Shown one piece after another: positions 1 through 7,952 of a stretch of 43,251 nucleotides of DNA (position 1 is its first letter; every line of letters starts with the position of its first letter). This stretch comes from Ruminococcus sp. (GTDB lineage: Bacteria > Bacillota > Clostridia > Oscillospirales > Ruminococcaceae), in NCBI RefSeq assembly GCF_017464355.1, contig NZ_JAFUAG010000012.1, positions 1 to 43,251 of the forward strand, given 5' to 3'. The position numbers and the translations under genes were made by a program. A model generated the notes under the pieces. That model saw only the letters and a list, made by a program, of their open reading frames with translations, was not told the origin of the DNA and did not search any database.

Positions 1-80
1 AGTGAATGTCCGCTACACACTGTTCTATCGTAGAATAGCACCCTTTCGCCCCAAAATATAAAAGTCTTTGGAAAGGGGTT

Positions 81-115
81 CGGGGGATAACCTTTCTTCA
101 GAAAGGTTTCCCCCG
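81..115. repeat. GC-rich hairpin downstream of hsp20
   Basis: Inverted repeat: arm 81-96 (cgggggataacctttc) pairs with 101-115 (gaaaggtttcccccg) with one bulged base. Neither strand has a following T-run, so it is not a standard intrinsic terminator, although it is the only strong hairpin 3' of hsp20. It looks like a dispersed intergenic hairpin. Nothing else is seen in 1-198. Confidence 0.5.
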
Positions 116-198
116 ATAAAACACACAAGTTTCTTTATGAGTGCCACCCTTATCGAGCACCGCTGTTTTTGCAGCTGCCCCTCAGGGCAGTGTTTGGT

Positions 199-651
199 TT
201 ATCCTTCGATAGCTATGTGCTTTCTTTCGGGGACGGCCTTCTGGGGTTCCTTTTTAGGAACGTTAAGGGACAGCACACCGTTTTCAAACTTAGCCTTGAT
301 ATCCTCCTCTGTCAGGTCTTTGCCGACGAAATAGCTGCGCTGCATGGAGCCTGCGTAGCGTTCCTGGCGGATAAGCTTGCCTTCTTCGGACTTCTCCTCC
401 TTATCAAGGCCCTTAGCGGCGCTGATAACGAGATAACCGTTCTGCAGGGTGAGTTCGATCTCGTCCTTGGCAAAGCCGGGCAGGTCTATATCCACCTCAA
501 AGTGGTCTTCATGCTCCCGCACATCTGTCTTCATGAGGCGGTCGGCATTTTTGCCGTAGAGCTTGCGGTCAACATCACCGAGATCATCAAACCTGGGGAA
601 GCTCATCATTGTATCAAAAATATCATTTCCGAAAATACTTGGCAGTAACAT
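199..651 (-). CDS. hsp20: Small heat shock protein, Hsp20/alpha-crystallin family
   Basis: ATP-independent holdase chaperone of the cytoplasm that binds unfolding proteins in oligomers. The 150-aa product has the family's usual size. An N-terminal arm includes DIFDTMMSFPRFDDL; an alpha-crystallin domain runs from about residue 35 (DVREHEDHFEVDIDLPGF) and ends with the conserved GVLSLNVPKK signature (about residues 126-135), followed by a short tail. The ATG at 651 is preceded by a GGAGG ribosome binding site. The gene stands alone, with a ~210-nt leader and a CIRCE-controlled promoter upstream, which fits heat-shock control by HrcA. Family assignment is firm; the symbol is generic. Confidence 0.95.
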   Translation of the reverse strand: MLLPSIFGNDIFDTMMSFPRFDDLGDVDRKLYGKNADRLMKTDVREHEDHFEVDIDLPGFAKDEIELTLQNGYLVISAAKGLDKEEKSEEGKLIRQERYAGSMQRSYFVGKDLTEEDIKAKFENGVLSLNVPKKEPQKAVPERKHIAIEG

Positions 652-870
652 AGGTCAGTCCTCCTTTTTCTCATAAACATATTATATTGATCGACATATA
701 ATTTTTCACCTAGACTGCTCACACAGCCTGCGATCATTGGATGTGTGGCCGCGCTAAGTAAGAAAAATCATGTCGTTTAATATTATGACCTTTGCCTTAT
801 GTTTTATTCATGAGCAACGGGACGGTCTGCGGACTCCCGGGCATTCCGCTTGTTCCTTTGTTCTGTCTTT

Positions 871-898
871 ATTATAGCACAAAAATTAGCACTGTCAA
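871..898 (-). promoter_or_regulatory. Sigma-A promoter of hsp20
   Basis: On the minus strand TTGACA (893-898) and TATAAT (871-876) are separated by 16 nt. Transcription would start near 864, giving a ~210-nt 5' leader. The -35 box lies inside the CIRCE operator, so repressor and RNA polymerase would exclude each other. Confidence 0.8.
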
Positions 899-912
899 GA
901 GGAGAGTGCTAA
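886..912. promoter_or_regulatory. CIRCE element (HrcA operator)
   Basis: TTAGCACTG (886-894), nine bases, then GAGTGCTAA (904-912). This matches the CIRCE consensus TTAGCACTC-N9-GAGTGCTAA at 17 of 18 arm positions. HrcA binding here would repress hsp20 until heat shock. CIRCE normally controls groESL and dnaK operons; hsp20 is a less common target. Confidence 0.9.
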
Positions 913-953
913 TTTTCGCATATTTTTCAATTTTATTCACATATTTGTCACTC

Positions 954-2360
954 TCAGGCAGGTCTGTACTTGGGGTGGCTGGTGTAGTATAGCTCCTTGT
1001 CTGCGTACATACGGGCATCGGCCTCGCTCATGGCACCGCGGATATCCTGCCTGCCCTCATCGCCGCAGACACCCACAGCAAAGCTGGGGCCTGCGGGGCT
1101 CTCGGATATCTCCCTGAGCTGAGCAACACATTCCTCCACCTTAGCTTCATCATAGCCTGAAGCTATCACCACGAACTCATCGCCGCCCGCACGGTATATC
1201 TCCTGTCCCAGGAAGACCTGTTCCAGCGTGACAGCAGCGTTTTTCAGCAGCAGGTCGCCTGCGATGTGACCCTTTTCATCGTTCATCTTTTTAAGGCCGT
1301 TCAGGTCTGCAAAGATGACCCACAGGCCATCGGGGTACTTGTCTTCGCCGTCGGTCAGGCGCCTTACTCTCTCGTTCATGGCATTGCGGTTGCGTATACC
1401 TGTGAGCATATCCACGCTGCTCATGTATTCCAGCTTTTTCAGCAGCCTGTAGTTGGCTATCTCTGAGGCCAGGAAGAAAGTGGTAAGCTCCAGTGTACGC
1501 TTTATCTCGGGGGTGTTCTGGGTGTCGAATTCAGTTACCCAAATGTACCCGACAGTTTCCTTGTTGTATCTCAGGGGGAACAGCACCAGGCTGTTAACAC
1601 CCGCAGCATTCAGCGACTCATACCAGACCTCGTTGCGCTCCTTGATGAACTGCATATCCTGTTTGTTCTTGATGATAAGGCAGTCGCTGCCCGCAATGGT
1701 ATCGGGCCAGGTCTTCACCACTTCAATAAAATCGTCTGATACATACTTCCGTGCGCTCTCCACGCCCTCTTCATGGGACTCTCCCAGCAGGGTGCAGGTC
1801 TCGGCGGCCAGGTCTGTAAGCAGCAGGCAGCAGCGGTCAGCCCCGCATATGCTGCGTATATCCCCCACGACTTCCTCTATGGTTTTCTCGAAATCAGTGG
1901 CGCCCCTCAGCTTTATGCAGGTGCGCAGGACATCGTTGGAGATCTTCAGCGAAAGGTCAGTCATCTGGGAAGAATCCGCCGTAGCAGTTACCTCGTAGGT
2001 GTATATGCAGTAGCCTATATCCTCCCTGTCAGAGGCCAGGGGCAGCATTACCAGGTTGAACCAGATATCAAATCTGTCAGGCTGCACATAGGTGTGCATT
2101 ACCTGTCCCAGCAGTGCGGCACGGTAGCAGAAATCCTCAAAGTTCAGGTCCTTGGGGAAATACTTGTCATACAGCGAATTCGGCACAAAGCGGTTGTTCT
2201 TCGCGTTGGGTATGTCAGCATTTTCATTCTGTTCAATGGATTTTATGTAGGCTTCATTGCCTGCCACTATCCTTATATCACCGTAGCCGCCCTCTTTGCG
2301 TTCTACGGACATAACGCAGGTCATAGTACCGAAATGCTCCAGAAATGGTTTGAAATCCAT
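954..2360 (-). CDS. GAF-like sensor plus GGDEF diguanylate cyclase
   Basis: Predicted cytoplasmic c-di-GMP synthase of 468 aa. The start is the ATG at 2360 (MDFKPFLEHFG), preceded by GGAGGGG; longer reading would run into a repeat element. The N-terminal third looks PAS-like. A GAF-like middle includes RSICGADRCCLLLTDL, and the C-terminal GGDEF domain carries DMLTGIRNRNAMNERV, the Mg-binding region FADLNGLKKMND and the intact signature YRAGGDEFVVI. No RxxD inhibitory site is seen just before GGDEF, so product inhibition may be absent. No membrane segment is visible. Monocistronic; a dispersed repeat sits 40 nt upstream of the start. The input ligand is unknown. Confidence 0.9.
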   Translation of the reverse strand: MDFKPFLEHFGTMTCVMSVERKEGGYGDIRIVAGNEAYIKSIEQNENADIPNAKNNRFVPNSLYDKYFPKDLNFEDFCYRAALLGQVMHTYVQPDRFDIWFNLVMLPLASDREDIGYCIYTYEVTATADSSQMTDLSLKISNDVLRTCIKLRGATDFEKTIEEVVGDIRSICGADRCCLLLTDLAAETCTLLGESHEEGVESARKYVSDDFIEVVKTWPDTIAGSDCLIIKNKQDMQFIKERNEVWYESLNAAGVNSLVLFPLRYNKETVGYIWVTEFDTQNTPEIKRTLELTTFFLASEIANYRLLKKLEYMSSVDMLTGIRNRNAMNERVRRLTDGEDKYPDGLWVIFADLNGLKKMNDEKGHIAGDLLLKNAAVTLEQVFLGQEIYRAGGDEFVVIASGYDEAKVEECVAQLREISESPAGPSFAVGVCGDEGRQDIRGAMSEADARMYADKELYYTSHPKYRPA

Positions 2361-2400
2361 GTATACCCCTCCGATCTTTATTTCTGTAAAAACTCTTTTA

Positions 2401-2499
2401 TCCCAATTTTGAAGTGTATTGCTGATGGTACAGAATGGCTGTTTTCTTCGTATTGCTCCCTCGCCGAAGTCGGGGGAGCAATACACGACCAAATTGGGA
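2401..2499 (+). repeat. Dispersed palindromic element, TCCCAATTT family, copy A
   Basis: 99-bp element bounded by TCCCAATTT (2401-2409) and AAATTGGGA (2491-2499). An internal imperfect hairpin (GTATTGCTCCC...GGGGGAGCAATAC) occupies its right half. A reverse-complement copy lies at 37637-37734 and a more diverged copy at 39309-39403. It encodes nothing and resembles a MITE or REP-type element. It lies in the 5' region of the GGDEF gene. Confidence 0.75.
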
Positions 2500-2635
2500 T
2501 ACTCTTTTTATGAAAAAGTTTACCTTAATACTAATATACCACAATTTTTCATACTTTTCCAGTTAATTTTTGTCAATTTGCAGAATATTTTCACTGTTTT
2601 TGAATCGGCATTTGTATAAATGCTACACATCACGC

Positions 2636-2666
2636 AAAAAGACCCGACACCATAAGGTATCGGGTC
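2636..2666 (-). terminator. Intrinsic terminator of rpsT
   Basis: On the minus strand an 11-bp stem (GACCCGATACC / GGTGTCGGGTC, one G-U pair) with an ATAA/TTAT loop is followed by TTTTT. It lies 20 nt beyond the rpsT stop codon. Confidence 0.9.
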
Positions 2667-2687
2667 ATATCCGTTATAATAACGATC

Positions 2688-2939
2688 TTAGCCGAGCTTC
2701 TTAGCAAGCTGAGACTTCTTTCTTGCAGCGTTATTCTTGTGCAGAATACCCTTTGTGCAAGCCATATCCACCTTCTTGATAGCAGCTCTTACTACCTGCT
2801 CCTTGTCAGCAGCGTTGTTAGCAACAGCAGCATCAGCCTTCTTAAGAGCAGTCTTCAGATCGGACTTGATAGCCTTGTTTCTCAGGGTCTTCTTCTCGAT
2901 GACCTTAACTCTCTTCTTAGCAGACTTGATATTAGGCAT
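2688..2939 (-). CDS. rpsT: 30S ribosomal protein S20
   Basis: Small basic ribosomal protein that binds 16S rRNA during assembly of the 30S body. The start [15 protein letters not shown] is the family N-terminus; the ATG at 2939 has GGGAGG about 8 nt upstream, while an in-frame ATG at 2957 would place the ribosome binding site inside the gene. The product is 83 aa, typical of S20, rich in Lys and Ala helices and ending KSQLAKKLG. Monocistronic, with its own terminator and a structured leader. Confidence 0.97.
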   Translation of the reverse strand: MPNIKSAKKRVKVIEKKTLRNKAIKSDLKTALKKADAAVANNAADKEQVVRAAIKKVDMACTKGILHKNNAARKKSQLAKKLG

Positions 2940-2970
2940 TATGGACACCTCCCTCAATGAATAAAATCTC

Positions 2971-3043
2971 GCTTATCAGGATAAGCTATCCGCAGACTGA
3001 GAGGAAATGCGGATAACAGATTTGGCAAGCTTACTAAATTATA
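2971..3043 (-). promoter_or_regulatory. rpsT leader with two hairpins and -10 box
   Basis: Minus strand: a -10 TATAAT at 3038-3043 with no convincing -35, then two adjacent hairpins. The first pairs 2987-2994 with 3008-3015 (TATCCGCA/TGCGGATA); the second pairs 2971-2977 with 2980-2986 (GCTTATC/GATAAGC). The latter ends about 20 nt before the ribosome binding site. Ribosomal protein leaders often bind their own product; here that is only inference. Confidence 0.45.
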
Positions 3044-3161
3044 ATATCACATTTTCGCCCGAATTGCAAGGGGTTTTCAAAAAAAATTCAGCCAATTTTG
3101 TAAACCTTATTTGTACATATTGTTTAAAAAATCAACCAACAAAAGAAAGAAGGAGACCCCT

Positions 3162-4031
3162 ATGATAACGCCCCGCACCGACCTTGCCGTTGAGGCAGCC
3201 CGCAGACTTTCCCTGAGCCGTGACCTTGAGGGAGTAACACGGGATATAGATATTGTCGAAGCAGCACAGCTGGAAATTGCTGACATCACCATAAAGACCT
3301 CCGCCGCCGCTCGGGAGATAGGCCGACCCAAAGGCCGTTACATCACCCTGAAAGCCCTGGACGGCAGCTTTGCGGGCTACTGCCCCTGCTGTGATGAACG
3401 GGTAAAGCTTCTGGCAGAAAAGCTGCGCGCGCTGGCAGGGAATGCAAGACGGGTACTGGTGGCGGGGCTTGGCAACCGTCATCTCACGGCGGACTCGCTG
3501 GGTCCCCTGACGGTGGACAAGGTATTCGCCACACGGCACCTCATGGGGCTTTCCCATGAGCTTGATGTCAGCGGCCTGACGGAGGTCTCTGCCGTTGAAA
3601 CAGGTGTGCTTGGACAGACGGGCATTGAGTCCACCGAGCAAATAAAGGCCTTGTGCGCCGCCCTGCGCCCCGACCTTGTCATAGCGGTAGACGCCCTTGC
3701 CTGCTGGGACCTTGACCACCTCGGCCGCACCATACAGCTGTGTGACACGGGCATTTCCCCCGGCAGCGGAGTTGAGAATTCCCGCAAGGAACTTTCACGG
3801 GCGACCCTGGGCACCGCCTGCATAGCCATAGGTGTGCCCATGGTAGTAGACCTTGCCTCAGCGGCGGAGATGATATTCAACGCTCCCGCCCCCGAGAACA
3901 GCGCCCGCCTGACCGTCACCCCCGACAGCATAGACCGTCTTGCTGCCTCAGCTGCAAGCTATATAGCCGACGGGATAAATCTTGCCTTTCAGCGCTCCCT
4001 TTCTGCGTCAGAGATACGCTCGCTAATTTAA
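3162..4031 (+). CDS. gpr: Germination protease GPR (peptidase family A25)
   Basis: Spore protease that degrades small acid-soluble proteins at germination. ATG at 3162 preceded by AAGGAGA; 289 aa, somewhat short against the ~370-aa Bacillus enzyme. The N-terminus MITPRTDLAVEAARRL matches the region around the propeptide cleavage site of the zymogen. Two family aspartates are present: Asp111 in GNRHLTADSLGP and Asp177 in IAVDALA. Their 66-residue spacing equals that of the B. megaterium pair D127/D193. The motif DTGISPGSGVENSRKELS is also typical. The gene is alone between rpsT and adhE. Its presence indicates sporulation ancestry or capacity. Confidence 0.93.
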   Translation: MITPRTDLAVEAARRLSLSRDLEGVTRDIDIVEAAQLEIADITIKTSAAAREIGRPKGRYITLKALDGSFAGYCPCCDERVKLLAEKLRALAGNARRVLVAGLGNRHLTADSLGPLTVDKVFATRHLMGLSHELDVSGLTEVSAVETGVLGQTGIESTEQIKALCAALRPDLVIAVDALACWDLDHLGRTIQLCDTGISPGSGVENSRKELSRATLGTACIAIGVPMVVDLASAAEMIFNAPAPENSARLTVTPDSIDRLAASAASYIADGINLAFQRSLSASEIRSLI

Positions 4032-4039
4032 TTCACTTC

Positions 4040-4219
4040 TTTAATTCATAATTCATAATGAATGCGTTCGCTTCGCTCGCAGTTTTTATTGTACGCAAAA
4101 AAGTGCGTTCACGATTTTTTTCGTGAACGCACTTGTATTATTTTCTTTCGTTACTCATAATTCCATTGGCGGAAAGCAAAATGTCAGCCACTGCCAACAA
4201 TTATGAATTAAGAATTAAA
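4040..4219. repeat. MITE-like element with 20-bp ATTCATAATT terminal inverted repeats
   Basis: The left end 4040-4059 (TTTAATTCATAATTCATAAT) and the reverse complement of the right end 4200-4219 differ at one base. The 180-bp interval has no gene but contains a perfect hairpin at 4101-4134. The right end abuts the adhE stop codon. Single ATTCATAATT arms recur after other genes at about 11661, 25938 and 42405. Confidence 0.6.
4101..4134. terminator. Bidirectional terminator between gpr and adhE
   Basis: A 14-bp stem (AAGTGCGTTCACGA with TCGTGAACGCACTT) around a T6 loop, with A/T-rich flanks on both sides (AAAAAA before, TATTATTTT after). It can terminate gpr on the plus strand and adhE on the minus strand. 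Confidence 0.8.
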
Positions 4220-4220
4220 A

Positions 4221-6857
4221 TCAACCGTTGTAGGGTGTGCCGTAGTAGCAAGCCTTGTAGATCTCCTTCAGCTCTTCGATGAGAGGATATCTGGGGTTAG
4301 CGCCAGTGCACTGATCGTCGAAAGCGTCCTCGGACATCTGGTCGAGGGTAGCCAGGAAGTCTTCCTCGGTGATACCGTATTCAGCAATGGTCTTCTTGCA
4401 ACCTACGCGCTCCTTCAGTTCCTCTACCTTGTCGCAGAGCATCTTGAAGCACTCCTTGTCGTCCTTGCCGAACAGACCCAGCGAACGAGCGACCATAGCG
4501 TACTTCTCCAGTGTCTTGGGATATTCATACTGTGAGAATGTGCCCATCTTGGTGGGAACAGGGTTAGCGTTGAACTTCATGACATTGGTGATCACCAATG
4601 CGCAGCATATGCCGTGGGGCAGGTGGTGGTAAGCACCCAGCTTGTGTGCCAGCGAGTGGCCTATACCCAGGAAAGCATTTGCAAATGCCATACCTGCCAT
4701 GGTAGCAGCGTGTGCCATTTCTTCTCTTGCCTTAACAGCCTTCTGGCCGTTGTCAACGCACTCGGGCAGATTTTCAAAGGTCATTTTCAGGGACTGCAGT
4801 GCCAGACCGTCAGTGAAATCGGTAGCCATTACAGAAGCCAGAGCCTCCAGGTTATGTACCATGCAGTCCAGACCGGAAGCAGCAGTCAGGCCCTTGGGGG
4901 CGCTCATCATCAGGTCGGTATCAACTATAGCCATGTTAGGCAGCAGCGCGTAGTCTGCCAGAGGATACTTGTGGCCTGTGTGCTCATCGGTGATAACTGC
5001 AAAGGGCGTTACCTCGGAGCCAGTGCCCGAAGAGGTAGGTATGCAGATGAAGTAAGCCTTTTCGCCCATCTTGGGGAAGGTGTAAACTCTCTTCCTGATA
5101 TCTATGAATCTCATGGCCATATCCATGAAGTCAGCCTCGGGATGCTCATACATCACCCACATGATCTTAGCAGCGTCCATAGCAGAACCGCCGCCGATAG
5201 CGATAATGGTGTCAGGCTCAAAAGCACGGATAGCCTTTACACCCTCCAGTGCGCAGCCCAGCGAGGGATCGGGGGCAACGTCGAAGAATACGTTGTGTGC
5301 AATGCCCATCTGGTCAAGCTTATCGGTGATAGCCTTGGTGTAGCCGTTCTTGTAGAGGAACTGGTCGGTAACGATGAAGGCCTTCTTCTTGCCCATTACA
5401 GTTTTCAGCTCATCAAGGGCAACAGGCAGGCAGCCCTTCTTGAAGTATACCTTTTCAGGCGCTCTGAACCAAAGCATATTCTCTCTCCTCTCGACCACTG
5501 TCTTGACATTCAGCAGGTGCTTGATACCCACGTTCTCGGAAACCGAGTTGCCGCCCCATGAGCCGCAGCCCAGGGTCAGCGAGGGTGCGAAGTTGAAGTT
5601 GTACAGGTCGCCTATACCGCCCAGAGAAGAGGGGGTGTTAACGATAAGACGGCAGGTCTTCATGCGCTCAGCGAACTTCATCAGCTTCTCGCGCTCGTTC
5701 ACATTATCTATCCACAGCACTGAGGTGTGACCCAGGCCGCCGTTGTTTTCCAGCAGAGCCTCAGCCTTGTTCAGTGCATCATCGAAATCGTCAGCCTTGT
5801 ACATACCCAGTACGGTAGTCAGCTTTTCGTGGCCGAAGGCTTCATCGCGGTCGGTGCTGGTAGCTTCGCCGATAAGCACCTTAACGTTCTCGGGAACTTC
5901 AAATCCGCAGAGCTTTGCAATGGTCACAGGGCGCTGTCCAACGACCTTTGCATTGAGGGCGCCGTTAACTATCATGGTGTGTCTTACCTTGTCGGCTTCC
6001 TCATTGTTAAGGAAATAACAACCCCTTGCCTTCAGCTCAGCCTTGACCTCTTTGTAGATCTTCTTGTCAACGATGAGGGTCTGCTCGGTAGCGCAGATCA
6101 TGCCGTTGTCAAAGGTCTTGGAATGTATTATGGAGTTCACAGCCACCTTGATATCAGCAGAAGCATCTATTATAGCGGAAGCGTTGCCCGCACCAACGCC
6201 CAGCGCAGGTGTGCCGGAAGAATAAGCACTCTTGACCATGCCGGGGCCGCCTGTAGCCAGTATCAGGTCAGCATCTCTCATTATCTCGTTGGTCATATCC
6301 AGTGAGGGAACATCTATCCAGCCGATGATATTCTCGGGAGCGCCCGCAGCCACAGCAGCGTCCAGAACTATCTTGGCCGCAGCGATAGTGCAGTTCTTTG
6401 CACGGGGGTGGGGGCTGATGATGATACCGTTTCTGGTCTTAAGGGAGATCAGTGTCTTGAAAATAGCGGTAGATGTGGGGTTTGTGGTGGGTATTACCGC
6501 AGCTATCAGGCCGATAGGCTCATATATCTTGGTAGTGCCGTAAGCCTCATTTACTTCAAAAGCGCCGCAGGTCTGCACATTTTTGTATGCATTGTAGATA
6601 TGCTCAGCAGCGTAGTTGTTCTTGATGACCTTATCCTCAACGATGCCCATGCCTGTTTCCTCAACGGCCATTTTAGCCAGGGGGATACGAGCCTTGTTGG
6701 CAGCCAGTGCAGCAGCCTTGAAGATCTTGTCCACCTGTTCCTGAGTGAACTCAGCGAACTTAGCCTGTGCTTCTCTTACTTCCTTGATCTTGGCGGTCAG
6801 AGCCTCAACACTGTCAACGAAGATGGGTTCGTTCTTCTTAGCAGTTGTCTTTGCCAT
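4221..6857 (-). CDS. adhE: Bifunctional acetaldehyde/alcohol dehydrogenase
   Basis: Reduces acetyl-CoA to acetaldehyde and then ethanol, regenerating two NAD+ in fermentation. The 878 aa match the usual length of ~870. The start at ATG 6857 (MAKTTAKKNEP) has GGAGGA 6 nt upstream. The N-terminal aldehyde dehydrogenase half includes the NAD-binding region IPTTNPTSTAIFKTL and the catalytic Cys255 in FDNGMICATEQ. The C-terminal iron alcohol dehydrogenase half carries GGGSAMDAAK near residue 545, PTSSGTGSEVTPFAVI, and the metal-ligand segments GLDCMVHNLEA and GIGHSLAHKLGAYHHLPHG. Such proteins form spirosome filaments. It is transcribed alone from a strong promoter with a Rex-like site, which suggests NADH/NAD+ control. 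Confidence 0.97.
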   Translation of the reverse strand: MAKTTAKKNEPIFVDSVEALTAKIKEVREAQAKFAEFTQEQVDKIFKAAALAANKARIPLAKMAVEETGMGIVEDKVIKNNYAAEHIYNAYKNVQTCGAFEVNEAYGTTKIYEPIGLIAAVIPTTNPTSTAIFKTLISLKTRNGIIISPHPRAKNCTIAAAKIVLDAAVAAGAPENIIGWIDVPSLDMTNEIMRDADLILATGGPGMVKSAYSSGTPALGVGAGNASAIIDASADIKVAVNSIIHSKTFDNGMICATEQTLIVDKKIYKEVKAELKARGCYFLNNEEADKVRHTMIVNGALNAKVVGQRPVTIAKLCGFEVPENVKVLIGEATSTDRDEAFGHEKLTTVLGMYKADDFDDALNKAEALLENNGGLGHTSVLWIDNVNEREKLMKFAERMKTCRLIVNTPSSLGGIGDLYNFNFAPSLTLGCGSWGGNSVSENVGIKHLLNVKTVVERRENMLWFRAPEKVYFKKGCLPVALDELKTVMGKKKAFIVTDQFLYKNGYTKAITDKLDQMGIAHNVFFDVAPDPSLGCALEGVKAIRAFEPDTIIAIGGGSAMDAAKIMWVMYEHPEADFMDMAMRFIDIRKRVYTFPKMGEKAYFICIPTSSGTGSEVTPFAVITDEHTGHKYPLADYALLPNMAIVDTDLMMSAPKGLTAASGLDCMVHNLEALASVMATDFTDGLALQSLKMTFENLPECVDNGQKAVKAREEMAHAATMAGMAFANAFLGIGHSLAHKLGAYHHLPHGICCALVITNVMKFNANPVPTKMGTFSQYEYPKTLEKYAMVARSLGLFGKDDKECFKMLCDKVEELKERVGCKKTIAEYGITEEDFLATLDQMSEDAFDDQCTGANPRYPLIEELKEIYKACYYGTPYNG

Positions 6858-6974
6858 AATGATTCCTCCATGTCTTTCTCTCATCGGATATTTTTCCGCT
6901 TTTTGCCTTCAGTTTTTACCTCTCGGTACTTTTACTTTTCGTGAGAGATACTTTTTCTCTCTCAGCATGATATA

Positions 6975-7003
6975 ATTATACCAGTTTGTTATTTTTTTGT
7001 CAA
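6975..7003 (-). promoter_or_regulatory. adhE promoter with Rex-like operator
   Basis: Minus strand TTGACA (6998-7003), 17-nt spacer, TATAAT (6975-6980), giving a ~110-nt leader. The sequence 6986-7003 reads TTGTTATTTTTTTGTCAA and matches the clostridial Rex consensus TTGTTAA-N4-TTAACAA at 11 of 14 fixed positions, overlapping the -35 box and spacer. adhE is a classical Rex target. Promoter call strong, operator call tentative. Confidence 0.65.
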
Positions 7004-7150
7004 TCATTTATTGGCTTTTCTTTTTAAACTTTTTCTTAACGTTCTGCATTAAGTTTATTATATGTTAAATACGATTAATTTTTCCTTTATCGGATAACTT
7101 CACGTTGTTTCGCGGGTATTCCGTCGGGGGAGCCCTGTCGGGGCCGCGAA

Positions 7151-7654
7151 TTATTTCCTGCAAAGCACCTCATCGAAATATTCCCCCAGGGGCAGGGTAG
7201 CGCCCGAGTGTCCTCCTCCCGCCACACGGCGGAAGCGTTCGTTGTGCAGCAGTGTTTCGGTGAACTTATGATCTCCCAGAAGTTCGTCATCGTCACCCAC
7301 TATGCAGCTGACGTTTGCAGCGTCCAGGTAGGCCAGTCTGCCGAAAGCTGCAATGAATTCGCGGCTGCGGCAGGGAAGTATCATAAAGGGCATAAGGCAG
7401 GGGTTAACAAGAACTGTCCGCAGGCCTGTTTCGGCGCAGATGAGCGCTGCGTAAAATCCGCCCAGGCTGGTGCCCACGATAAAATCCGGGGAATGAACGG
7501 CAATAAGCCCCCTGAGTTTTTCAAGCACCTCATCGGCGGAAAGGCTGTCGTAGTCCAGTTCGGGGGAAACTATCTCCCGCCCCTCTTTTTCCAGTGCCTT
7601 GTAAGCGCTGTTGCGGGGGCTTCCGTGGTAGCCGTGCAGGTTGAGTATCTTCAT
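7151..7654 (-). CDS. Small alpha/beta-hydrolase esterase, YqiA/UPF0227-like
   Basis: Predicted cytoplasmic esterase of 167 aa. ATG at 7654 (MKILNLHGYHGSPRNSAY) with GGAGG 5-6 nt before it; extending further would cross the terminator at 7724-7754. Visible features are the oxyanion segment LHGYHGSP, the nucleophile elbow GTSLGGFYA near residue 68, DDELLGDHKF near the expected acid position, and a late His in GGGHSG. This is the YqiA pattern of a compact lipase-like fold. Substrate unknown. Monocistronic. Confidence 0.8.
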   Translation of the reverse strand: MKILNLHGYHGSPRNSAYKALEKEGREIVSPELDYDSLSADEVLEKLRGLIAVHSPDFIVGTSLGGFYAALICAETGLRTVLVNPCLMPFMILPCRSREFIAAFGRLAYLDAANVSCIVGDDDELLGDHKFTETLLHNERFRRVAGGGHSGATLPLGEYFDEVLCRK

Positions 7655-7723
7655 GCAGCACCTCCTTATATTTCTGCTGATATTATAGCACTGCAGGGCA
7701 GAACTTTCAACGGTAATATCCAC

Positions 7724-7754
7724 AAAAAATCGCCGCAGCAAAGTGTCTGCGGCG
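7724..7754 (-). terminator. Strong intrinsic terminator upstream of the esterase gene
   Basis: Minus strand stem CGCCGCAG...CTGCGGCG (7747-7754 with 7731-7738) followed by ATTTTTTG. It would stop any transcript that reads through the first terminator of the RNA array. The 145 bases between the two terminators are GC-rich with no convincing gene. Confidence 0.85.
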
Positions 7755-7899
7755 AAAATATAGACAAACGGCGCTGCCATGTCGGCGGCAGCGGGGCTGT
7801 TCACGGGGACGCACCTGCGCCACCCCGCAGCAGCATGGCGGGGGAGCCGTTCATTTACATACTATGCGCCCCCGCCCCTCAGCGCCACAAGCAAAGACA

Positions 7900-7935
7900 C
7901 AAACAAAGAGGGCTGCCGAACTACGGCAGCCCTCA
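7900..7935 (-). terminator. Intrinsic terminator of the tandem RNA array
   Basis: Minus strand AGGGCTGCCG-tagtt-CGGCAGCCCT (7911-7935) followed by CTTTGTTTGT. A 10-bp GC-rich stem with a T-rich tail, correctly placed after the last repeat remnant. Confidence 0.85.
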
Positions 7936-7952
7936 CATTATCCATTTTCAAG

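Noticed and set aside
4614-5561. 315-aa plus-strand frame inside adhE
   Set aside because: Antisense shadow of the well-supported adhE gene; no ribosome binding site or recognisable domain.
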